In this document: piece by piece, positions 28,207 through 36,701 of the stretch
Numbering within the stretch: the stretch's first letter is position 1
Layout of the letters: each line of letters begins with the position of its first letter
DNA from: Cognatitamlana onchidii
GTDB taxonomy: Bacteria > Bacteroidota > Bacteroidia > Flavobacteriales > Flavobacteriaceae
Assembly: GCF_004804355.1 (NCBI RefSeq)
Contig: NZ_SRWZ01000001.1
Coordinates: 496,001 to 560,000, forward strand
Reading direction: 5' to 3'
Length of the DNA stretch: 64,000 bases
Translations under genes and position numbers: made by a program
Notes under the pieces: generated by a model
The model's input: the letters and a program-made list of their open reading frames with translations, nothing else
What the model was told of the DNA's origin: nothing
Database searches by the model: none

Positions 28207-29444
28207 ACTTTTACGTTTTTTACCAGTTTACCAACCGTTAAACCCTGAACTAATATAGAGAATACCACAACTATATAAGTTACAACTAAAAATAGGTCTC
28301 TATGCATAGCTTGAGTTAAGCCGAGTGCTAATGCAATAGAAATTCCACCGCGTAATCCTCCCCAAGTCATAATCAAGTTTGTTTTGGGAACGAAATTTAG
28401 GCGCTTCTTAAAGAAGTTTATAGGAAATAACAACGACGCATATCTGCATATTAAAACCGTTGGAATAGCCATTAATCCAGCAATTAAATATGTTTGCTCA
28501 AAAGCCAGTACCAAAATTTCCATACCAATTAGTACAAACAAGATATTGTTAAGAAGAATATCAATTAATTCCCAAAATTTATCTACGTAGCTTTCTGTTG
28601 TTTTAGACATAGCACTTCCTCTAATAGTATCGTTACCAATTATTAAACCAGCAGTAACCATGGCTAACGGAGCTGACAAATGAAATTTATGAGCTATTAC
28701 CGTTCCAACCATAACCGCTGCCAAAGTAATGATAACCTCGATATCGTAATCATCAATTGAACGCATCAACCTGTAAGTTATCCAACCTAAAATACCACCC
28801 AATATAATACCGCCTAAAACCTCTTGACCAAATAACTTTACAACATCAAAAGCTTCGATATCACCATTCCCTAAAGCCGCAATTTGAAAAATTGTTAGAA
28901 AAACTACAACACCAACGCCGTCATTAAAAAGAGATTCTCCAACAATTTTTGCTTCTAATTTTTTGGGTACACCAGCCTTCTTTAATATCCCTAAAACGGC
29001 AATGGGATCTGTGGGGGAAATTAAAGCCCCGAACAATAAGCAATGCACAAAACTTACATTTAAGCCTACTAGCTTCAAAACATAAAACATTAAAAAACCT
29101 ACCAGAAAGGTTGACAGTAACACACCAAAAGTTGAAAACACCAAAACAGGCCACCGCTGTACTTTTAACTGTTGAAAATTAGTATGTAAAGCACCCGCAA
29201 AAAGCAAAAAACTTAGCATAACATCTAGTAGAACCGTTTTAAAATCAATATGCGTTATTATATAACGTTCGGCTTCAAGCAAGGTGGAATCAACAAAACT
29301 TAAAATAAAAACTCCAAAAGTAAAGAGAATGGTAATTAGCATAAGCCCAATGCTATTAGGCAGTTTTAAAAACCTAACGTTTATATAACCAAACAAGGCA
29401 GATAGAAAAATTAAAACCGTAATTATTAAAAAATAGTCGTTCAT
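28203..29444 (-). CDS. Cation:proton antiporter, CPA1 (NhaP-like) family
   Basis: A 413-residue inner-membrane protein with about 12 helices. The ion-binding region is visible as ALISPTDPIAVLGILKK followed by GESLFNDGVGVVVF, and a late TWGGLRGGISIALAL helix is typical of CPA1 Na+/H+ antiporters. It lacks a long cytoplasmic tail. It is the second predicted Na+/H+ antiporter in the window after NhaD. Confidence 0.9.
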   Translation of the reverse strand: MNDYFLIITVLIFLSALFGYINVRFLKLPNSIGLMLITILFTFGVFILSFVDSTLLEAERYIITHIDFKTVLLDVMLSFLLFAGALHTNFQQLKVQRWPVLVFSTFGVLLSTFLVGFLMFYVLKLVGLNVSFVHCLLFGALISPTDPIAVLGILKKAGVPKKLEAKIVGESLFNDGVGVVVFLTIFQIAALGNGDIEAFDVVKLFGQEVLGGIILGGILGWITYRLMRSIDDYDIEVIITLAAVMVGTVIAHKFHLSAPLAMVTAGLIIGNDTIRGSAMSKTTESYVDKFWELIDILLNNILFVLIGMEILVLAFEQTYLIAGLMAIPTVLICRYASLLFPINFFKKRLNFVPKTNLIMTWGGLRGGISIALALGLTQAMHRDLFLVVTYIVVVFSILVQGLTVGKLVKNVKV

Positions 29445-29563
29445 TTTGAAGTTTTTTATTTAAAAACTAAAACTATAAAATCTTTATCAATAAATTATGT
29501 TATGTCTTTCCATAAATTCCGACATAAGTTTTTAGATTTATATCTTTAGAAAAAAAATAACTG

Positions 29564-29899
29564 ATGCAAAAAACATATTACGACCCAGCAGATCTAAAAA
29601 AATTTGGTAAAATAAGTGAGTGGAATCAAGAATTAGGCGATAAGTTTTTTGAATACTACGGAAAAGTCTTTGAAGAAGGCGCTCTTACAGCTAGAGAAAA
29701 AGCTCTCATTGCCCTAGCTGTTTCCCACACCGAGCAATGCCCTTACTGCATTGATGCTTACACCAAAGACACATTGCAGAGAGGTGTTACAAAAGAAGAA
29801 ATGATGGAAGCCATTCATGTTGGTGCTGCAATAAAAAGTGGAGCTACTTTAGTGCATGGTGTTCAAATGATGAATAAAGTGACCAAACTTGATGGTTAG
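29564..29899 (+). CDS. Arsenosugar-locus carboxymuconolactone decarboxylase/peroxidase-like protein
   Basis: A 111-residue AhpD-like protein. The redox motif is CPYC (Cys59-Cys62) in the HTEQCPYCIDAYTKD stretch, followed by an amphipathic GVTKEEMMEAIHV helix. This small family is repeatedly found next to arsS and arsM in arsenosugar gene sets; its exact role is unproven, and thiol redox chemistry on an arsenical is plausible. It is the first gene of the plus-strand arsenosugar locus, 68 bases before arsS. Confidence 0.85.
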   Translation: MQKTYYDPADLKKFGKISEWNQELGDKFFEYYGKVFEEGALTAREKALIALAVSHTEQCPYCIDAYTKDTLQRGVTKEEMMEAIHVGAAIKSGATLVHGVQMMNKVTKLDG

Positions 29900-29967
29900 T
29901 TTACAGACTAAAAAAAAGAAAACACACCTTTTACTCCTGCTTAAAAAGCAAATAAGACAACTAATTA

Positions 29968-31023
29968 ATGGCGATTAAATCTTTACATAAACGCGAGAGC
30001 GCTTTAGCTAAAAGCAACAAGCAACTAGAAATTTTGTCGAACGGCATTTTCCAGAACGGCGAGTTACCTACCTTTAAAGCAAAAATTTCTGAGACAGATC
30101 AATTTCCTTTACAAGCAAAAAAGCTTGAAATCCTTCAAATAAATGTAGGCTACATGTGCAACCAAGTTTGTGAGCATTGCCATGTAGATGCTGGTCCAGA
30201 CAGAAAGGAAATTATGACTCGCGAGACCATGCAACAATGTTTGGATGTGATAAAAAACACCCAAGCTCACACTTTAGACCTCACAGGAGGGGCTCCAGAA
30301 ATGAACCCTAACTTTAGATGGTTTGTAGAAGAAGCCGCAAAAGTGGGTATTAAAGACTTCATTGTACGTTCTAATCTTACTATTATTAGAGCCAATAAAA
30401 AGTATCACGATTTACCAGAATTCTTCAAAAAATATAATATTCATGTGGTAAGTTCTATGCCACATTGGACCCGTGGAAAAACAGATAAGCAACGTGGCAA
30501 TGGTGTTTTCGATGCTTCTATTGAAGCCCTTAAACAACTCAATGCCGTGGGCTATGGTATGCCCAACAGCAGTTTAAAGCTTGATTTGGTTTATAACCCT
30601 TCGGGGGCCTTTTTACCAGGAGATCAATCTTCTATGGAAAAAGATTTTAAAAAAGCACTACTTGAAGATTTCAATATACACTTTCATAGTTTGTTTGCCA
30701 TTACCAATCTGCCTATTTCACGTTTTTTAGATTATTTAATAGCCTCCGAAAACTACGAGGATTATATGTACAGCCTTGTAGAAGCCTATAATCCAAATGC
30801 AGTAAAACATGTGATGTGTACAAACACCTTATCCGTAAGTTGGGATGGCTTTTTGTATGACTGCGATTTTAATCAAATGCTTGAATTACCTGTTAACAGT
30901 AAAGCAAAGCATATCGCAGACTATAATAGCGACTTATTAGAAGGACGAAACATCGTTATTTCTCAACATTGCTATGGTTGCACTGCAGGAGCAGGAAGTA
31001 GTTGTCAAGGTAGTGTCGCATAA
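29968..31023 (+). CDS. arsS: Arsenosugar biosynthesis radical SAM protein ArsS
   Basis: A 351-residue radical SAM enzyme. The cluster-binding motif is CNQVCEHC (Cys64, Cys68, Cys71), followed by LDLTGGAPEMNP. A Cys-rich C-terminal end (QHCYGCTAGAGSSC) probably holds a second iron-sulfur site or metal. ArsS family enzymes join a 5'-deoxyadenosyl group to dimethylarsenite, the committing step to arsenosugars; that is family knowledge. It is followed after 9 bases by a rhodanese gene, with ArsM encoded 2 kb downstream. Confidence 0.93.
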   Translation: MAIKSLHKRESALAKSNKQLEILSNGIFQNGELPTFKAKISETDQFPLQAKKLEILQINVGYMCNQVCEHCHVDAGPDRKEIMTRETMQQCLDVIKNTQAHTLDLTGGAPEMNPNFRWFVEEAAKVGIKDFIVRSNLTIIRANKKYHDLPEFFKKYNIHVVSSMPHWTRGKTDKQRGNGVFDASIEALKQLNAVGYGMPNSSLKLDLVYNPSGAFLPGDQSSMEKDFKKALLEDFNIHFHSLFAITNLPISRFLDYLIASENYEDYMYSLVEAYNPNAVKHVMCTNTLSVSWDGFLYDCDFNQMLELPVNSKAKHIADYNSDLLEGRNIVISQHCYGCTAGAGSSCQGSVA

Positions 31024-31032
31024 AAACATATC

Positions 31033-31527
31033 ATGAAAAACATAATATTATATACACTACTTTTGATCGCGACTTTCGGTTATTCACAAAAAAAACTATC
31101 CAAATTACTCAAGCAAGAAAACAGCGAAACAATTCCGTACATAACAGTAGATTCCCTTAGTGAAAGGGTTAATCATTATGTTCTATTGGACTCCAGAGAA
31201 AAAAAAGAATACAATACCAGCCACATTAAAAATGCAATTTATGTTGGGTATGATTTCTTTCAAATAGATTCCGTAACAAACAGAATACCCAATAAAGAAG
31301 CAGAGATAGTTGTTTATTGTTCATTAGGCATAAGATCTGAGGACATCGCAGAAAAACTAAAAAAAGCTGGTTATGACAATGTAAAAAACCTTTACGGTGG
31401 TATTTTCGAATGGAAAAACCACGACTTACCAGTTTACAGCAAAACTAAAAAAGAAACAGACAGTATTCATACCTTCTCCAAAACATGGAGTAAGTGGTTA
31501 AAAAAAGGCATAAAAGTATATGAATAA
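31033..31527 (+). CDS. Exported rhodanese-like domain protein
   Basis: A 164-residue protein with an N-terminal signal peptide (about residues 1-19, ending GYSQ) and a rhodanese domain. The active-site loop is CSLGIR (Cys96-Arg101), which fits a persulfide-carrying enzyme, and the N-terminal LLDSREKKEYNTSHI matches the domain start. Its export is unexpected next to the cytoplasmic ArsS. It overlaps the next gene by 8 bases, so it belongs to the operon. Confidence 0.87.
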   Translation: MKNIILYTLLLIATFGYSQKKLSKLLKQENSETIPYITVDSLSERVNHYVLLDSREKKEYNTSHIKNAIYVGYDFFQIDSVTNRIPNKEAEIVVYCSLGIRSEDIAEKLKKAGYDNVKNLYGGIFEWKNHDLPVYSKTKKETDSIHTFSKTWSKWLKKGIKVYE

Positions 31528-32149
31528 AGAACTCGTTATTGTTTTTGTAAAAAACATTAAACTGGGAAAAGTAAAAACGCGTCTTGCCAAAACCATAGGC
31601 AATCAAGGTGCTTTTGAAGTATATAGCGAATTAGTTAAGGTTACCGAACGCGCTACAAAAAACTTAAAGGCAGATCTACGTATTTATTTCTCAGATGCTA
31701 TTATTGATACTAAATGGCCAAATACTTATAAAACGGTTCAGCAAGGAAAAGATTTAGGGGAACGCATGAAAAACGCTTTCCAAAAGGGTTTTGATGATGG
31801 CTATAACCGAATTGTTTTAATTGGTTCAGATTTACCAGATATTTCAGAAAAACACATCCGTAGTGGTCTTGAAAACCTAAAATCAAATCCAGTAGTTTTT
31901 GGCCCAGCAGAAGACGGTGGCTACTACCTCATTGGTCTAAATAAAATGCTCCCAATAATCTTCAAAAACAAACCATGGAGCCAATCTAATTTGTTACAAA
32001 AAACGCTTCGGGAATTGGAAGATAAACATATTGATTTTACTACCTTAGTCACGCTTAACGACATTGATACTTTTGAAGATTTAACAGCTTCAGAGTTTTA
32101 TAAATCGAATTACAAACTTCAACAAAGAATCGAGCAACTACATGATTAA
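31520..32149 (+). CDS. Arsenosugar-type glycosyltransferase, TIGR04282/DUF2064 family
   Basis: A 209-residue DUF2064 protein with a GT-A-like fold. It begins VIVFVKNIKLGKVKTRLA, has the GSDLPDIS metal-binding motif and the GPAEDGGYYLIGL stretch. Members of this family co-occur with arsS and arsM and are predicted to alter the arsenosugar ribose, though the donor is not known from sequence. Both ends overlap neighbouring genes by 8 bases, showing tight coupling to the rhodanese and phosphorylase genes. Confidence 0.88.
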   Translation: MNKELVIVFVKNIKLGKVKTRLAKTIGNQGAFEVYSELVKVTERATKNLKADLRIYFSDAIIDTKWPNTYKTVQQGKDLGERMKNAFQKGFDDGYNRIVLIGSDLPDISEKHIRSGLENLKSNPVVFGPAEDGGYYLIGLNKMLPIIFKNKPWSQSNLLQKTLRELEDKHIDFTTLVTLNDIDTFEDLTASEFYKSNYKLQQRIEQLHD

Positions 32150-32954
32150 ATATATTGAGGAAACCGCAAATTACCTGAAAGAAAAAGGGTTTAACCAACC
32201 AGAAGTTGGTATTATTCTTGGCACCGGATTAGGGCAATTAATTAATGAGGTTGATATTATTAAAGAGGTAAGTTATAATCATATCCCTAACTTTCCAACT
32301 GCGACTGTTGAGTTTCATAAAGGCAAACTTATTTATGGCAATCTAGAAGGCAAAAAAGTAGTCGTTATGCAAGGGCGCTTTCATCTTTATGAAGGCTATT
32401 CACTACAAGACGTTACTTATCCTGTACGTATTATGGAAAAACTTGGCATTAAAACCCTATTGGTTTCAAATGCAGCAGGAGCTATTAACCTAAACTTTAA
32501 AAAAGGAGAACTCATGCTTATTGATGATCATATTAATCTTCAAGGCAGTTCTCCACTAGCCTTTAAAGGAGTCGAACTACTGGGTGAGCGATTTACCGAT
32601 ATGAGTGCTCCCTACAACGCAACAATAAATTCGGCATTTCAAAACATAGCTAAAGCCAACAATATTACGCTTCACGAGGGTGTATATGCAAGTGTTGTAG
32701 GGCCACAATTAGAAACCAGAGCAGAATACCGCATGCTAAAAATTATAGGAGCCGATGCCGTAGGCATGAGTACAGTTCCAGAAATTATAGTTGCCAATCA
32801 TTTAAATTTAAAAGTAGCAGCCATATCGGTTTTAACAGATGAATGCGACCCAGATAATCTCGATCCCGTTGATATTTCAGATATTATTGCCAATGCAGTA
32901 AAGGCAGAACCGAATATGATAATACTATTTAAAGAACTTATAAAAACATTATAA
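32142..32954 (+). CDS. Purine-nucleoside phosphorylase family protein of the arsenosugar locus
   Basis: A 270-residue trimeric-type PNP. Visible motifs are GIILGTGLGQ, the GRFHLYEGY phosphate region, VSNAAGAIN, GPQLETRAEYR (Glu191) and GADAVGMSTVPE (Met209). In the base-recognition loop it has Thr-Asp (Asp233 in ISVLTDECD) where human PNP has Asn243; Asp at this place is the MTAP-like state linked to 6-aminopurines. In this operon it would release adenine from the ArsS product. A housekeeping purine-salvage role is also possible. Confidence 0.9.
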   Translation: MIKYIEETANYLKEKGFNQPEVGIILGTGLGQLINEVDIIKEVSYNHIPNFPTATVEFHKGKLIYGNLEGKKVVVMQGRFHLYEGYSLQDVTYPVRIMEKLGIKTLLVSNAAGAINLNFKKGELMLIDDHINLQGSSPLAFKGVELLGERFTDMSAPYNATINSAFQNIAKANNITLHEGVYASVVGPQLETRAEYRMLKIIGADAVGMSTVPEIIVANHLNLKVAAISVLTDECDPDNLDPVDISDIIANAVKAEPNMIILFKELIKTL

Positions 32955-33042
32955 CTGAAGGCGTTACCATAAGAATAGGCTATTCGTTATATCCTTAACG
33001 GAGTTTACGTTTCGCTTGAAACAGCATTAAAAGAATAAAAAT

Positions 33043-34014
33043 ATGAGCAGTTATTTAGAGACCACACACGATGTATACAAAGAGGCAGCATTAACTCCAG
33101 ATGTCGGATTATGTTGTACCACAAATCCAATTTGGGAGTTGCCGGGGTTAAAAATTCCAAAGATCATGCAAGAAATGAATTATGGTTGTGGCTCTACGGT
33201 TCATGCTCGTGATTTAACAAACAACCCAAAAACACTTTATGTTGGTGTTGGGGGAGGCATGGAGTTACTGCAATTTGCCTATTTTAACCGTCAAAAAGGC
33301 GGGGTTGTTGGTATTGATGTAGTCGATGAAATGCTTGAAGCTTCGAGAAAAAATTTCGAAGAAGCAGAAAAGCAAAACCCTTGGTTTAAAAGTGAGTTTG
33401 TAGATCTTAGGAAGGGAGATGCTATGCATTTACCAGTTGAAGATAATTGCATAGATGTGGCAGCTCAAAACTGCTTATTTAATATTTTTAAAGCAGACGA
33501 TTTAAAAAAAGCGATAGCCGAAATGCATCGTGTTTTAAAACCTCATGGGCGTTTGGTTATGAGTGACCCTACTTGTGAGCACCCCATGAACGGCACCCTG
33601 AGAAACGATGAACGCCTAAGAGCCTTATGCCTTAGTGGAAGTCTTCCTATTTCAGAATATGTAAAAGCACTAACCGATGCAGGTTTTGGAACCATTGAAA
33701 TTAGAGCTAGAAAACCATACAGAATTTTAGATCCTAAGCACTACCCTACAGACGAACTAATCTATATTGAGTCTATTGAGGTAGCTGCCATAAAAGACCC
33801 CATGCCCGAAGATGGCCCCTGTATTTTTACAGGCAAAGCTGCTATTTACTATGGGGAAGAGGACTATTTCGATGATAAAAAAGGGCATGTTTTATTAAAA
33901 AATCAACCTTTAGCTATATGCGACAAAACAGCTGGAGCCCTAGCCAGTTTAAAAAGAGATGATATTTTTATTAGCGAATCCACCTTCCATTATGATGGAG
34001 GCGGTTGTTGTTAA
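33043..34014 (+). CDS. arsM: Arsenite S-adenosylmethionine methyltransferase ArsM, arsenosugar type
   Basis: A 323-residue methyltransferase that turns arsenite into methylated arsenicals. The SAM site has LYVGVGGGMELL and a GIDVVDEML acidic strand. Thiol ligands for As(III) are likely among the Cys pair in GLCCTTNP, the Cys in NYGCGST, and the late Cys residues, including a C-terminal GGGCC. This N-terminal layout is that of the arsenosugar-associated ArsM class. It lies 88 bases after the phosphorylase gene, the longest gap in the locus, so an internal promoter is possible. Confidence 0.93.
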   Translation: MSSYLETTHDVYKEAALTPDVGLCCTTNPIWELPGLKIPKIMQEMNYGCGSTVHARDLTNNPKTLYVGVGGGMELLQFAYFNRQKGGVVGIDVVDEMLEASRKNFEEAEKQNPWFKSEFVDLRKGDAMHLPVEDNCIDVAAQNCLFNIFKADDLKKAIAEMHRVLKPHGRLVMSDPTCEHPMNGTLRNDERLRALCLSGSLPISEYVKALTDAGFGTIEIRARKPYRILDPKHYPTDELIYIESIEVAAIKDPMPEDGPCIFTGKAAIYYGEEDYFDDKKGHVLLKNQPLAICDKTAGALASLKRDDIFISESTFHYDGGGCC

Positions 34015-34067
34015 GTCGTTTTGCCCATTTAATGATTGCCTCTTCCAGATGCAACCTAACACATGCC

Positions 34068-34952
34068 ATGAATAAGTATATTGACATCATAATAAATTCG
34101 TATTCTGGTTATTGGAATTATCTAAAAAAGGAAATCTTATTTCAAAACCATTGGGATAATTATTTTTATGGGTTAATCGCTATTTCGGTTTTGGTATGGT
34201 TCTTAGAAATTTTATTTCCATGGAGAAAACAGCAATCCATATTTAGAAAAGACTTTTGGCTAGACACATTTTACATGTTCTTTAACTTCTTTCTGCTTAA
34301 CCTAATTATACTTATAGCCTTATCAAATACTACCGCAGCGCTGTTTAATGATGCGCTCAGCCTTGTTAATTTAACATTATCAGACTTACAGCTTTTTAAT
34401 GTTAATGAGCTTCCTAAATGGCTCGGATTATTCATTTTTTTTATCGTTTCCGATTTTGTACAATGGAATACGCATCGACTATTACACAGAATACCCTGGC
34501 TATGGAATTTCCACAAAGTACACCATAGCGTCAAAGAAATGGGCTTTGCCGCTCACTTACGTTATCATTGGATGGAACCTGTTGTTTACAAATCTTTACT
34601 CTACATTCCTTTAGCCATTATTGGAAATTATAGTTCTCAAGATGTGGCTCTCGTATACTTCTTCAGTATTGCTATAGGTCATCTTAATCATGCTAATCTT
34701 GGTTGGGATTACGGTTTCTTTAAATACGTTCTCAATAATCCTAAAATGCATATTTGGCACCATGCAAAAACATTACCAAAGCATGTTAGGTTTGGTGTGA
34801 ATTATGGACTAACACTAAGTATTTGGGACTATATATTTAAAACCAATTATATTCCATATAACGGAAAGAATATTGAATTAGGGTTTAAAGGAGATACGTC
34901 ATTTCCGAAAGGTTTTATAGGCCAGGAGGTATACCCTCTAAACAAAAAATAA
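34068..34952 (+). CDS. Fatty acid hydroxylase/sterol desaturase family membrane protein
   Basis: A 294-residue integral membrane di-iron enzyme. His clusters are NTHRLLHR (HxxxH, residues 136-140), FHKVHHS (HxxHH, 149-153), the HLNHANLGWDYG segment and HIWHHAK. The frame is open from 34005, but that start would overlap arsM and adds 21 unconvincing residues; I use ATG 34068. The family oxidises lipid chains, and within an arsenosugar locus it may act on a lipid precursor or arsenolipid. That link is inference. Confidence 0.87.
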   Translation: MNKYIDIIINSYSGYWNYLKKEILFQNHWDNYFYGLIAISVLVWFLEILFPWRKQQSIFRKDFWLDTFYMFFNFFLLNLIILIALSNTTAALFNDALSLVNLTLSDLQLFNVNELPKWLGLFIFFIVSDFVQWNTHRLLHRIPWLWNFHKVHHSVKEMGFAAHLRYHWMEPVVYKSLLYIPLAIIGNYSSQDVALVYFFSIAIGHLNHANLGWDYGFFKYVLNNPKMHIWHHAKTLPKHVRFGVNYGLTLSIWDYIFKTNYIPYNGKNIELGFKGDTSFPKGFIGQEVYPLNKK

Positions 34953-34959
34953 CGCTTAA

Positions 34960-35829
34960 ATGATATACAGAACGCTGCTAGTTATAACTCTTATTATATT
35001 TTATTCTTGTGGAAGTACAAAGGAGTTAACTACAAAAGGTCCAGAGCAGGAGTTGCCACAAGACAAACCTATAGATTCCTCTTCTAACAAATTAGAAACA
35101 CCTTTAGAACCGGTAAACGAAATTCCTTTATCTCCTAAACCACCTAATCCGTTAGAAAAAAAAAGCTCTAAAGATTCCGGACCACTATCCTTTAACCACA
35201 ATTTATGGGATGGTTTATTACAAAAATATGTTTCAAACACGGGTAAGGTAAACTACTCTGGCTTTAAAACTGAAAAGACTCAATTACATGCATATCTTAA
35301 TGCCCTATCCCAGAATATGCCAAATGATTCTTGGAGCAAACAAGCTATTTTAGCTTATTGGATTAACGCTTACAATGCTATGACAATAGATTTAATTTTG
35401 CGTTATTACCCCATAAAAAGTATTAAAGATATAAAAAAGCCTTGGGAACAACGACACTGGGAACTTGCAGGCAAATGGCACAACCTCAACGAGATTGAGC
35501 ATGCTATTTTAAGAAAAATGGACGACCCTAGAATTCATTTCGCTATCGTTTGCGCTGCCGTGTCATGCCCAAAGCTAAGTAACAAAGCTTATGTGGAAAC
35601 TCAACTAGACGATCAGCTTAATAATGCGGCCAAAGTTTTTTTAAATGACAGGTCCAAAAACGAGCTTTCTCCAACCAAATTGGAGCTTTCAAAAATATTC
35701 CAATGGTTCTCTAAAGATTTTAAGCAAAACGGAAGTTTAGTAGACTTCTTAAACCAGTACTCGAAGAGTCCTATTTCTGAAAAGGCAAAAAAAACATTTA
35801 AAAACTATAATTGGGATTTAAACAACTAA
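34960..35829 (+). CDS. DUF547 domain lipoprotein
   Basis: A 289-residue lipoprotein with lipobox Cys17 (IIFYSC), a Pro/Ser/Lys-rich linker to about residue 75, and a DUF547 domain. The domain shows AYWINAYNAMTIDLIL, LNEIEHAILRKM and HFAIVCAAVSCPKLSN; its conserved Asn, His and Cys suggest a hydrolase-like centre, but the activity is unknown. It sits 7 bases after the hydroxylase gene and 3 before the glycosyltransferase gene. A second DUF547 gene is at 43017-43730. Confidence 0.88.
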   Translation: MIYRTLLVITLIIFYSCGSTKELTTKGPEQELPQDKPIDSSSNKLETPLEPVNEIPLSPKPPNPLEKKSSKDSGPLSFNHNLWDGLLQKYVSNTGKVNYSGFKTEKTQLHAYLNALSQNMPNDSWSKQAILAYWINAYNAMTIDLILRYYPIKSIKDIKKPWEQRHWELAGKWHNLNEIEHAILRKMDDPRIHFAIVCAAVSCPKLSNKAYVETQLDDQLNNAAKVFLNDRSKNELSPTKLELSKIFQWFSKDFKQNGSLVDFLNQYSKSPISEKAKKTFKNYNWDLNN

Positions 35830-35832
35830 GGT

Positions 35833-36627
35833 ATGGCATCAAAAATCTCTGTTATTATTCCTGTTCTTAATGAAGCATCCAATATTGGTAAACTTCTAGA
35901 ACATCTTATAGCCAAAGGTTCTTCAAGACAATTAGCAGAGATCATTGTAGTAGATGGCGGAAGCACTGATGACACAGCGCAAATAGTACAGTCTTTTTCA
36001 GACGTACACAGTTCCAATTCAAAGAAAGCCTTTTATTTTATAAACAATAAAGTCCCTAATAAAACGAATACGGGTAATCCATTAAAGGCAGATATTATAC
36101 TTCTTAAATCAAAAAAAGGTAGAGCAAAGCAAATGAACTGGGGTGCAAAGCATGCGCAAGGAGACATTTTATACTTTCTTCATGCAGATTCCTTTCCTCC
36201 CATGCATTTTGACAGACTCATCGTAAAAGAAATTAAAAAAGGGCATCTGGCAGGGTGTTTTAGAATGCAGTTTGACCATCATCACTGGTGGCTTCGTTTA
36301 GCCAGTTGGTTTACGCAATTTAATTGGAGAGCATGCCGCGGTGGTGATCAAAGTCAATTTATAACTAAAAACCTATTTAATAATATTGGAGGCTTCGATG
36401 AAACTTTCAGCATTTATGAGGATATTATTTTTATTAATGAACTTTATAAACGTAAGCAGTTTACAGTAATCAATAAAAAACTAAAAACTTCTGCCAGAAT
36501 GTATAGAGAACATGGTATCTGGAAGCTTCAATATCTTTATTGGGCAATCTATGCTAAACGCTGGTTAGGAGCTAATGCCCAAGAGCTATATCGCTTTTAT
36601 CAAAAATATATAAGTGTTAAAAATTAA
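35833..36627 (+). CDS. Arsenosugar-type glycosyltransferase, TIGR04283 (GT2) family
   Basis: A 264-residue GT2 enzyme. It begins ISVIIPVLNEASNIG, then VVDGGSTDDTA, GRAKQMNWGAKHA, LHADSFPP and WRACRGGDQSQFI, the pattern of the family found next to arsM and arsS. It is predicted to glycosylate or extend the arsenosugar in the cytoplasm. A lysine-rich insert near residues 60-90 is longer than I expect for the family. It is the last gene of the locus, 74 bases before a different gene. Confidence 0.9.
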   Translation: MASKISVIIPVLNEASNIGKLLEHLIAKGSSRQLAEIIVVDGGSTDDTAQIVQSFSDVHSSNSKKAFYFINNKVPNKTNTGNPLKADIILLKSKKGRAKQMNWGAKHAQGDILYFLHADSFPPMHFDRLIVKEIKKGHLAGCFRMQFDHHHWWLRLASWFTQFNWRACRGGDQSQFITKNLFNNIGGFDETFSIYEDIIFINELYKRKQFTVINKKLKTSARMYREHGIWKLQYLYWAIYAKRWLGANAQELYRFYQKYISVKN

Positions 36628-36701
36628 TAAAACAAGCTTAAGAAATCACAAAAAGTTACAAAAGGCTTGATTAATCGTCTATTTTTATAAAAACCACTTT
36701 T

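Noticed and set aside
34005-34067. Upstream ATG of the fatty-acid-hydroxylase-like gene
   Set aside because: It overlaps arsM and adds a stretch not seen in the family; ATG 34068 gives a normal membrane protein start.
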